From Fidelibacterota bacterium (GTDB lineage Bacteria; Fidelibacterota; UBA8477; JABMPR01), in NCBI GenBank assembly GCA_018650445.1, contig JABIFX010000203.1:1-64000 (forward strand): a DNA stretch of 64,000 bases. The letters are read 5' to 3'. The position numbers and the translations under genes are program-made. Below the pieces are notes generated by a model that ran no database searches, was not told where the DNA came from, and saw only the letters and a program-made list of their open reading frames with translations. Every line of letters starts with the position of its first letter. The first letter of the stretch is position 1. Below, one piece after another: positions 45,257-53,352 of this stretch.

Positions 45257-46795
45257 TTATTTGATAGAATAAATATAACTCACAGTAAAGGACGTCCCCT
45301 GCTCACGTGAGTAGTTTGTATTTGAATAATAATTGTCTTGGTACTTCATGTCTTGAATCTCATAACCCAGATCAATACCACCTAGCATACCTAGATCTAC
45401 TTCCAAGCCAAATCGATAGGCTACGGCTTCTGGACCACGATCCCTAATGGCTGAACCATCAGGAATATAACTCATTGGTACTGAGCGATATAGGGCATTT
45501 ACATTAACCATTTTATGTAGTTGATAGCGCATGCCAAATTGGACGATCGATTGGTCTACCCAGGCTTGCATATCACCCATTGAAAAGTTTGATAATGTAT
45601 CTCTGGACAATTCGGAATCACCATATGGATGCAGTTCATAACTGAGTAGAAAGGTAAATTTCTCTACGGGCATGAGCTGTACACCTACGCCATAACTGGC
45701 AGGAATTGTCAGGATACTCTGCCCTTCAATGGTGGATGTACTTGATGTAAGCAGGGTATCATCCTGGAGGTAGGTCAGGGTCTCCTCGTAACTCCAATCT
45801 TTGGTCAAATCCATTTTTGAGGTATAGGACAAGCCCATTCGAAAATGGTCATAATCCAGAACTAACCCCAGTTTTAGCGCTGATCCTGAAAAATCTGCAG
45901 TACCAGAGTACTTGGTATTCATGGTATCATAGGACCAGATGAACTCGTTTTGATCGATGAGGTCAAAATATCCAACCTTGTCCTGTATCTGAAGTTCATC
46001 AGAGCTTCCTGAATACATAGATAAACCGAGACCTAAATGAATGTTTTCGGTAGCCTCAAACCCTACCCCCACGCTTATCTGACTAAGATTCATCTTTTGT
46101 AGCCGCTCAAAATCATACCAATCAATCCGGGTTGTATCAGACCCATCAGCCATTGCGGGCATTTCATAGTCTACATACCCAGGATGTGGTGTCAGATAGG
46201 TTGTATTTCGATCATAACTAATCCCATTTAACAAGGATGCATATCCTGCGCTAAAGGCAAACTTTTTACCTGCTATGTTTACAGGCAACGCGACACCAAT
46301 ATGGCTCAGGCCGCTAACAGCTTCTTTTTGCTGCCAATCGGCTGCTGCTTCTGAGAAATGTTCCAAACCCATTTCAGGGTTTGAAACGAGATAGGAAGTA
46401 TCCAACAAGGATTCAAAGAATACATCTGAATCTAACCTACCATTATTGACTGGGTCGGGAACATAGAGTCCTTCCAGGTAAAAAGGCAGGGTCACAAACA
46501 GTCTATTTGGACGATAATGCTGATTCTCCCACCATTTATTCTCTATACTCAATAGCCCGGTACTTACAGTGAGTCCAGTGATCCCTGACAATCCTGCAGG
46601 ATTAGCGAATATGGATGCAGAACCGCCCAGATCAGAGATGCCATCTAGTCCACTACCAAAAGCCCCTGGCGTGAAAGTGAGGGCCTTATCTACACCCTGG
46701 AAGGAAAGGATATTGCCCCTGTTTTGGGCCTGGACATTCATGAGGAAGGCCAGAACCAGAAAACTTGTCAAAAAATATGATATTTTGCGTCTCAT
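45257..46795 (-). CDS. Outer-membrane beta-barrel protein (FadL/OmpP1-like)
   Basis: A 512-aa protein with a signal peptide (…VLAFLMNVQAQ). Regularly alternating beta-strands end in an aromatic/basic strand (GTSFTVSYIYSIK), as in outer-membrane barrels. The N-terminal GGSASIFANPAGLSGI is the typical OmpP1/FadL- and PorV-like plug motif. It follows the PorV-like gene by 11 bases. It may be a porin for oligosaccharides or a secretion-system accessory. Exact role unknown. Confidence 0.65.
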   Translation of the reverse strand: MRRKISYFLTSFLVLAFLMNVQAQNRGNILSFQGVDKALTFTPGAFGSGLDGISDLGGSASIFANPAGLSGITGLTVSTGLLSIENKWWENQHYRPNRLFVTLPFYLEGLYVPDPVNNGRLDSDVFFESLLDTSYLVSNPEMGLEHFSEAAADWQQKEAVSGLSHIGVALPVNIAGKKFAFSAGYASLLNGISYDRNTTYLTPHPGYVDYEMPAMADGSDTTRIDWYDFERLQKMNLSQISVGVGFEATENIHLGLGLSMYSGSSDELQIQDKVGYFDLIDQNEFIWSYDTMNTKYSGTADFSGSALKLGLVLDYDHFRMGLSYTSKMDLTKDWSYEETLTYLQDDTLLTSSTSTIEGQSILTIPASYGVGVQLMPVEKFTFLLSYELHPYGDSELSRDTLSNFSMGDMQAWVDQSIVQFGMRYQLHKMVNVNALYRSVPMSYIPDGSAIRDRGPEAVAYRFGLEVDLGMLGGIDLGYEIQDMKYQDNYYSNTNYSREQGTSFTVSYIYSIK

Positions 46796-46806
46796 GCTGA
46801 CATTCC

Positions 46807-47772
46807 CTAAATATTAATAAAGCCAATGCTAAAGCGATGAACACCACTGTATTTCTCACCGTAATCGCTATAGCCATAATTCAAAGCAAGTCGTTTCAAT
46901 TTGAAACCCAATCCAAAATTGAAACCCTGTGTATCATAATTGATCCGATACCCGGATCTGGCAAATACCAGATCATTAAAAGAATATTCTGCCCCAATAT
47001 TGTACTGCTGCGCATAATCGCGGGGCTGCACCAAATCCACTGTCACAAGCAGGTCATGCATGGGACTCTTCATCAACAGAGGATTGTCTGCGCCCAGGAT
47101 GTGAGAGGACAGTCCAATGTTCATTGTCTGTGGTAATGGATAGCTCTGCTCCTCGTATTTCACCTGAGGACCAAAATTTCTAACTGTTGCAGCAAGAATA
47201 ATACTCTTATACCCGGAATTATAAAGAACTCCAAGATCCCAGGCTAACAGCTCTTCACTGTCAACAGAGAGATCCTCAATGACATATTTGGATGTGAGAC
47301 CATATGAGAATTTGTCAGTAAGCTGTTGGCTTATTCCAATTCCCATATCCGTAGCTCCCATGGTAATGGTTTCACCAGTTAGACCCGGATTAAAAACACC
47401 ATTTACAAAACCCAGATTAGCAATATCAGTTACTTCAATAGAGCCATAATCGATTGACATGCCATAAACACCTACAGCAATACTCCCAAAACCCCAGGAA
47501 GCAGCTACACTGGTGTGTTGAGTTTCAAACATGTAATCAGTTTGTGAAATAAAGGTTCCTAAACCTTTCTGGTACACGAGAGCCGCTGGATTTCCATAGA
47601 GACTAGCAGTACCTCTGGAGATGGCAGCATAGGCACCACCCATTGCAGCAATCCGTGGGTCCGGAGAAATTTTCATGAATTGAAACGATGTCACTCCGAC
47701 TTTTTCAAATCCTAAAGCATTGATTGATAGGATCATGAGCAGGAGTACAATTATATCAACTTTTTTCATCAT
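46807..47772 (-). CDS. PorV/PorQ-family outer-membrane protein
   Basis: A 321-aa beta-barrel protein with signal peptide. It has the PorV/UPF0164 hallmark FMKISPDPRIAAMGGAYAAISRGTASLYGNPAAL and an outer-membrane end strand (HRFSIGFINI). In type IX secretion PorV shuttles cargo proteins from the translocon to the surface-attachment machinery. Its presence beside several sorting-tail proteins suggests a dedicated copy for this operon. A second possible start two codons apart (MMKK) does not matter. Confidence 0.78.
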   Translation of the reverse strand: MMKKVDIIVLLLMILSINALGFEKVGVTSFQFMKISPDPRIAAMGGAYAAISRGTASLYGNPAALVYQKGLGTFISQTDYMFETQHTSVAASWGFGSIAVGVYGMSIDYGSIEVTDIANLGFVNGVFNPGLTGETITMGATDMGIGISQQLTDKFSYGLTSKYVIEDLSVDSEELLAWDLGVLYNSGYKSIILAATVRNFGPQVKYEEQSYPLPQTMNIGLSSHILGADNPLLMKSPMHDLLVTVDLVQPRDYAQQYNIGAEYSFNDLVFARSGYRINYDTQGFNFGLGFKLKRLALNYGYSDYGEKYSGVHRFSIGFINI

Positions 47773-47782
47773 AACCTCACCC

Positions 47783-50104
47783 CTACTTCACTATGACAAA
47801 TTTACCGTTGGAGGTAGCACCATCAGGAGTCGTCACCACATAGAAGTAGAGTCCTGAGGCCATTTCCTGCCCCACACGGGTTGTTTGAAAATTCAGATTA
47901 GAATAAACAGCTTCATCATGTTCAATGGTTCTCACCAGTTGCATGGCATAACTATAAATCTGGATCGTACATTTTGCAGGCAGGGCATAAAAACCAATCT
48001 TACCCTCATCTGTACCACTAAACGATCCCTTACTGGCGATATATGGATTTGGCACGACACGGATGGCTCCCATTTCCTCAACCGCAGCAATGTTTTTGCC
48101 AAAACGAGTGACATTGCTCTTGCCACTCTGTTCTCCTGCATCATCTACAGAAGTCACAGCATAATAGCGATATTCACCTACTCTAAAGGTTTCTTCAGTA
48201 TCGACATACTCATAAAGATTATCCGAATTTAGAGGATCACCTACGATGACACTATCTACCAGAGTCCAGGGACCCATACCCGCTGCTGATCTCCAGACAA
48301 AATATTTTTCCAGAGTTGTAGTTAGCAGGGGATGTTCAAATTGCTCCTGATCAGCGCGCCAGGTCAGCTTGATTGTTGCTCCTTCATAATTTGCAACAGT
48401 AAGGATTGGAGCTGGGTACGGTGCAGGAATTGTATACACACCATCTTTAGGATGTGCTTCTGGCCAAACAGGTGCTGTGGGTGCTGTACCTAGATAAGTC
48501 TCAAACGCCTTCTCAGTAACTTCAGTCACATTTCTGACGGTCTTGGAATTGACATAGTCAGGATATCCAAAATCATCGAGGTATGCGCTGGTCATTAGCT
48601 GACCATCAACTGTATAGGCACGGTTCCAGCTTGGTGTGCTGGTCCACTGTGTTATAACCTGACCACCTTCAATTCTCTTGCCTGGTTCGGCCCCATATCC
48701 AACCACTTCAGCATAGCTAAACTCAATTTTATCACCGATTGAGAGACTGTAGGGTCCAAAAGTATGGTGTTTCATTCCAGCATCAGCACTCTGCCTGTAG
48801 GGATAGGCTGCACGTCCAACCCAGTGATAGCCCTTTTCATAATTCCAGGCAGTACTCCCTGGTGAATGCACTCCACTCCAACGTGTATTAGGATTAAATG
48901 CATCCTTTTCATACATCATCTTGGGACTATTTGTGTTTCCTGTTGAGACTTTGTTAGACCAGGGTTGTTTGATGTGATTATTTTCATCAATCTCATAGTA
49001 CCATGTAAAAGATCCACTTTCATTCTCACGGTAGATATCAACTCCGGAGCGTCCATCCCAGGTATCAAAATCAGCCTGATCCTCTAGAGTATTGGTTCTA
49101 AGGGCGGCCTGGGTTTCTGAGTCATTTTGACCCAAACTATCCAGCGCTTCAGGGACAACATAGGCCAGATGAGTCGTATCATAGAAAAGAACAGCATAGC
49201 CAGGTGCCTGGGGAGATCCCAGAGCGCCACCATTTTTGCCAGTTTGAGCGAATTCCATAAATAAATCTGGATCTAGTTCAGGATTTGCAGCACCAGCATT
49301 ATCTGTAAGATTATTTCTCAGATTCATATTGAAGGACAACCACCAATCTGAATCCCAAAAATTGTTCTGATCTCCACGGTAAATACCGCCAGTATATTTC
49401 CATTCAAGATAGGTTCGTTGATAACCGTACATGGATGGGGCGAATCCATAATTGAGGGCAACCATGACATCTTTGAGATCTTCAGTTTGTTCGATAGTTG
49501 CAGGATTTCCATCCAGATCACCGGTGTATTCCAGTTCATACTCATATATGATCATATCATCATAGTCTGGGTAACTCCATGCACGAGAGGTTCTCGTTAC
49601 CGTGATACCAGTAGAGGTAGCCCAAGAGGTTCTGATGATTTCTTCGGCTTCATTGGGATTGTAGTCAAGATTCAGAGTTCCATCTTCCAGAAGGGGGAAG
49701 TTCTCAATCTCTTCCATGTACAGAGGAAAGGACCAACGTCCGATGGAAACTTCAGGGGATCCTGCTCCTACCCCACCGCACAATGCAAAGAGTCGGTCGA
49801 TTTCACCAGGAGCACTTGCTAAATTTGCACCGATATAAAAACCGGCCCCTAGAATATTGTGCTGACCATCATATTCGATACCCTCAATGATGGTTTTTGA
49901 GTAGGGTGGCCATTCAAACACTGGAACACTTGTAAAATTTCCAGCTTCACCAGTCTGCCAGGCACGACCAATCTCACCTGTATTAAAAACCGTATTATGC
50001 AACATACCACGGTCATGTATTTTGTATTCCCTAATCTGCCCATAGGCAAAACTCACAAAAAGCAGGATCAGGGAAATCGAAAGTGTGTGTTTTAAGATTT
50101 TCAT
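47783..50104 (-). CDS. Secreted protein with C-terminal sorting domain, partner of TonB receptor (unknown function)
   Basis: A 773-aa protein with signal peptide (…LLFVSFAYGQ). It has a large beta-rich domain, a fibronectin-III-like segment (PAPILTVANYEGATIKLTWRAD … YRYYAVTSVDDAGEQSG) and an RVVPNPYIASKGSF…GLYFYVVTTPDG tail of the type IX-like class. I do not recognise the main domain. Its position 19 bases after the TonB receptor gene is where SusD would be in Bacteroidota. It may therefore be the surface glycan-capture partner, but it shows none of the helical TPR character of SusD. Confidence 0.6.
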   Translation of the reverse strand: MKILKHTLSISLILLFVSFAYGQIREYKIHDRGMLHNTVFNTGEIGRAWQTGEAGNFTSVPVFEWPPYSKTIIEGIEYDGQHNILGAGFYIGANLASAPGEIDRLFALCGGVGAGSPEVSIGRWSFPLYMEEIENFPLLEDGTLNLDYNPNEAEEIIRTSWATSTGITVTRTSRAWSYPDYDDMIIYEYELEYTGDLDGNPATIEQTEDLKDVMVALNYGFAPSMYGYQRTYLEWKYTGGIYRGDQNNFWDSDWWLSFNMNLRNNLTDNAGAANPELDPDLFMEFAQTGKNGGALGSPQAPGYAVLFYDTTHLAYVVPEALDSLGQNDSETQAALRTNTLEDQADFDTWDGRSGVDIYRENESGSFTWYYEIDENNHIKQPWSNKVSTGNTNSPKMMYEKDAFNPNTRWSGVHSPGSTAWNYEKGYHWVGRAAYPYRQSADAGMKHHTFGPYSLSIGDKIEFSYAEVVGYGAEPGKRIEGGQVITQWTSTPSWNRAYTVDGQLMTSAYLDDFGYPDYVNSKTVRNVTEVTEKAFETYLGTAPTAPVWPEAHPKDGVYTIPAPYPAPILTVANYEGATIKLTWRADQEQFEHPLLTTTLEKYFVWRSAAGMGPWTLVDSVIVGDPLNSDNLYEYVDTEETFRVGEYRYYAVTSVDDAGEQSGKSNVTRFGKNIAAVEEMGAIRVVPNPYIASKGSFSGTDEGKIGFYALPAKCTIQIYSYAMQLVRTIEHDEAVYSNLNFQTTRVGQEMASGLYFYVVTTPDGATSNGKFVIVK

Positions 50105-50122
50105 GTCTTCTCCGAGATCTTC

Positions 50123-53053
50123 TTAGAATTTCACGATAAGGCCGAAACGCCAGTGACGTGGCTGATTACTGAGTAGATAAATATCCTGACTGGAGATGTA
50201 CGGTTCAAAAAGCGAATAGGTCAAAATGTTGTCTGGTTCAGTTTTCCAGCGTGGTGTGTTATAAGGGTTGTCAAAGGCTCGGCCATAAGACCAGGTATAA
50301 TCGTTGGTGAGGTTGTATCCCTCAACATATATGGTAGCCTTACTACCCGAAACATTGACTTCCTTTTCAATCCTCATGCGCATTTCACGCTCATCAGGAG
50401 TCCGTTCTGTATACAACAAACCACTTTCAGGATCTGTATAGGGCCGACCTGTGTAGTATTTGTAGGTTGCACTGATACTGAATTTTGCCAGAGGGTGGGT
50501 TCCCATTATCTGAGGACCAAATTTCTTTGGAGACTTATATCTCAGATTGAATACTGCCTTGTGTGTGCGGTCATAATCGAGATAAACATCGGCAGGATCA
50601 GGTAGTTGTTCCAGACCATAGACCGGATCAGCAACTTCAAAATATGTCACAGGAGCATTTAGATCGTTACTGCTCTTTCCAGTTGCAGATTCATAATTAT
50701 ACCTGACATAGCCGCGTATCGTGCCATCTCGTCTTTCAAGATTGACATGAAAACCTTTGATGTCAGCATAATCTTTGTTGATGTAAGTGCGGTATACTGC
50801 CTGCTGTTCATCATAGTAATAGGCGGTTTCCACCAGGTTTTTTACGTCCTTGTAGTAGGCACTGATATCCAGTGTCAAGCCCAGTGATGGTATACCTTTA
50901 ACAATACCCATGTCATAGGCGTTGGTTTCCTCTGGTTTGAGTCTGGGGTTACCCAAAATTTCAATTTCATTGTTAAATGTGATTTGATTGTAAAAGAGTT
51001 GATTAAAGTTGGGTCTCTGTGAAAATGTGCCATAATTCAGGTGAAAGACTGTGGTTTCATCAACTGGAAAACTCACACCAATCCTTGGCTGAAGCTTCGC
51101 ATATAACTTTGTGTTCTCTTTAGCTGCCAAGCTATCAGAATAATATGGCCCTCGTTCCAGATATGGAACTGTGGGATCATAATTTGGATTTCTAAGCGGT
51201 CCATAGAGATCAGAATAGAAATCCTTGTTCAGTTGATAAAAGTCCAAGCGCAATCCCATATTGGCGATCATACCCTCAAATTCCATCTTATCCTGAGCAA
51301 AGAGAGCGCCCTCATATGGATTCACTTCAAAATTAAGAATACGGATATCAGCATCACCGTCCCGATTGTAAAGTCTATCTACATAGACTTCATAATAACT
51401 GAACTGAGCCCCTGCTTTGAGCATGTTTGAATTATTGATCTGAGAAGTAATGTCTCCCTGCGCTGTATAGGTTCTGGTTAGATCATCACCACTATCATTG
51501 AAAAGACGGCCTACTCGATGGTTTGAGGGACCTGTAAGATCCACCCAGTTTGAGTTCTTTGAGTAATCTGTGGTTAATTGACCTTCACCTAGAAGGTTAA
51601 TCAATTCCTCATTTTCAATCTGTAGTGCATTCAATCTGATATGACCAAAAGTAGATCCATCAAAAATGTGATTCCAGTCAAAACCTAGCTGAGTTGATGC
51701 CGATAGTCGTTGAGATGTTGATAGTGTTGGATCAAACAACCAATAACGGTAGGAACTATTAAAGTAAGTATCCCTCGAAGTATTGTAATTCCAGGTCAGT
51801 TTGTATTTATCTGATGTATTGGGTTTATAAACCAGACTGCTCATGAGCTGACGATCCAGGTCTGGTGACTGAGTCGGGATACGCGTAAATGAAGTGTTCT
51901 GTCGCAGAGCTATAAATGCTTTGACATTATTTGTGATGGGACCACCTGTTGAAAAATCCAGACGATTGTCATAGGTATTGTCATACTGCATACCCACATC
52001 TCGAACAGATTGCAACCAGCTCACCTGTCCTAACCGAGCTATCTGGATTGAGTCTGCAATTGTGAGGGGATTGGGTGGCCAGGTTGTTCTTGGAGGTAAG
52101 TACTGACCACCAAATCCATATCCGAGGTCGTACAATACGCGACCAGGTTGTTGGGGGTTATCTTCCAACCACTGGGCTGTATCCATCAATATTTCATAAA
52201 ACTCAAGACTGTTGACATCATATGGACTTCCTGCTTCGACAGTACGATTACTATCTTCGTCGAAAAATTCTTCCCACACCTTATAGTATGGAGCTGTAAC
52301 AGAAACCTCTAATCGGGATTCCCATTTCTCACGACCTTCTTTGGTAACCATGTTGATTACACCAGATTGTGCATTTCCATATTCAGCGCTGAACCCACTG
52401 GTATAGACTTCAACCTGTTCAAGACCTGTGACGATAGGACTAAAAGCTTTGGAGTTGGTGAGTGGGTTAATGATGGTTCCACCACCCAGGAGATAACTGG
52501 ACTCACCACTACGACCCCCGCGGAAGTGGTCATCCACAACATCAGCCTGTAAATTGATGATATCGCCAATATCACTTACACCTGCGATACTCTGCACATC
52601 TGAAATCTGGTATACTGTTTTTGTCGCTGTGAGATCAGTCTGAACCGTATTGTCTCGCTGTGACTCAACTACAACGATTTCACCTTCTAAGGCAGCTGCT
52701 TCCAGAGAAACGTCAATAAAGCTGGTCATATCTACTAATACATCAATTTCATTGATCTGTTTACTTGACATACCAATAAAATCGACGCGTAATGTATAGG
52801 TACCTGGGTAAATATTAAGAATGTAGTAATGACCCTCAAGGTCTGTTGCAGCACCCAGTACTGCATCCAGGGGTGATTCTTCACCATCTATCCAACGATG
52901 GGTTACCATGACGTTTGCACCAGGTAACACTTCACCGGTTTGACCGTCTGTAACTGTTCCTGCTATTTTTCCACCTTGACCGGCCAAGAGCAATGAGGGA
53001 ACCAGCAACAGCACCCCAATGGAAATTTTTAGCCACTTACCTGTATCGATCAT
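50123..53053 (-). CDS. TonB-dependent receptor with N-terminal carboxypeptidase-like domain (SusC-like)
   Basis: The track start at 53095 falls inside a putative operator. The ATG at 53053 (MIDTGKWLKISIGVLLL) follows AGAGGGAG and gives a signal peptide, so it is preferred (976 aa). Order: signal; a CarboxypepD_reg-like domain (GKIAGTVTDGQTGEVLPGANV); a plug (LGGGTIINPLTNS … EVYTSGFSAEYGNAQSGVINMVTK); a 22-strand barrel with NPRLKPEETNAYDMGI; and a final HWRFGLIVKF strand. It imports oligosaccharides, here probably alginate oligomers, across the outer membrane. It heads the large operon B. Confidence 0.9.
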   Translation of the reverse strand: MIDTGKWLKISIGVLLLVPSLLLAGQGGKIAGTVTDGQTGEVLPGANVMVTHRWIDGEESPLDAVLGAATDLEGHYYILNIYPGTYTLRVDFIGMSSKQINEIDVLVDMTSFIDVSLEAAALEGEIVVVESQRDNTVQTDLTATKTVYQISDVQSIAGVSDIGDIINLQADVVDDHFRGGRSGESSYLLGGGTIINPLTNSKAFSPIVTGLEQVEVYTSGFSAEYGNAQSGVINMVTKEGREKWESRLEVSVTAPYYKVWEEFFDEDSNRTVEAGSPYDVNSLEFYEILMDTAQWLEDNPQQPGRVLYDLGYGFGGQYLPPRTTWPPNPLTIADSIQIARLGQVSWLQSVRDVGMQYDNTYDNRLDFSTGGPITNNVKAFIALRQNTSFTRIPTQSPDLDRQLMSSLVYKPNTSDKYKLTWNYNTSRDTYFNSSYRYWLFDPTLSTSQRLSASTQLGFDWNHIFDGSTFGHIRLNALQIENEELINLLGEGQLTTDYSKNSNWVDLTGPSNHRVGRLFNDSGDDLTRTYTAQGDITSQINNSNMLKAGAQFSYYEVYVDRLYNRDGDADIRILNFEVNPYEGALFAQDKMEFEGMIANMGLRLDFYQLNKDFYSDLYGPLRNPNYDPTVPYLERGPYYSDSLAAKENTKLYAKLQPRIGVSFPVDETTVFHLNYGTFSQRPNFNQLFYNQITFNNEIEILGNPRLKPEETNAYDMGIVKGIPSLGLTLDISAYYKDVKNLVETAYYYDEQQAVYRTYINKDYADIKGFHVNLERRDGTIRGYVRYNYESATGKSSNDLNAPVTYFEVADPVYGLEQLPDPADVYLDYDRTHKAVFNLRYKSPKKFGPQIMGTHPLAKFSISATYKYYTGRPYTDPESGLLYTERTPDEREMRMRIEKEVNVSGSKATIYVEGYNLTNDYTWSYGRAFDNPYNTPRWKTEPDNILTYSLFEPYISSQDIYLLSNQPRHWRFGLIVKF

Positions 53054-53084
53054 GCAGGTACTCCCTCTTTCAATAATATGAATG

Positions 53085-53097
53085 ATGTATGACACAT
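53085..53097. promoter_or_regulatory. Putative GntR operator (proximal), TonB operon
   Basis: ATGTATGACACAT is a near-perfect palindrome (ATGT-N5-ACAT) containing TGTATGACA, 32 bases upstream of the preferred TonB-receptor ATG. The same 13-mer recurs at 53200. Confidence 0.6.
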
Positions 53098-53199
53098 TTC
53101 TGAGTCACAGTAATGGTTAGAGCTATATTCTAGAGAACGCAAGATTTTGATAATTTCCCGATTCTTTCAAATTTAGCCATACAGGAGATAATTAGTAAG

Positions 53200-53212
53200 A
53201 TGTATGACACAT
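53200..53212. promoter_or_regulatory. Putative GntR operator (distal), TonB operon
   Basis: An identical ATGTATGACACAT lies 115 bases further upstream. Two exact copies in one intergenic region make chance unlikely and could allow looping or double occupancy. Confidence 0.6.
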
Positions 53213-53289
53213 TATGTTAAAAAGGCACTAATGGGTTGTCAAGGATAATTCTGGACAAAAAACAATCCGTTTGCAACCGGGGGCAGTAC

Positions 53290-53324
53290 AAAAGAAAAAG
53301 GTCCGGATTATTTAGATCCAGACC
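53290..53324 (-). terminator. Rho-independent terminator of the 772-aa PL6 gene
   Basis: On the minus strand GGTCTGGAT-CTAAATA-ATCCGGACC forms a 9-bp stem (one G-U pair) followed by TTTTTCTTTT. It lies about 30 bases after the PL6 stop and separates this gene from the TonB operon. Confidence 0.85.
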
Positions 53325-53352
53325 TCTCCTATATACTTGGTTTGAAAACTAA

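Noticed and set aside
49418-49822. 134-aa plus-strand ORF within the 773-aa protein gene
   Set aside because: No start signal or domain, and it is antisense to a gene that has a signal peptide and a sorting tail.
47783-50104. SusD homologue
   Set aside because: Position fits, but the protein is beta-rich with a sorting tail and no lipobox or TPR-like helices.
53053-53095. Upstream ATG of the TonB receptor gene
   Set aside because: It overlaps the putative operator and would put a hydrophilic stretch before the signal peptide. The ATG at 53053 has the better ribosome-binding site.
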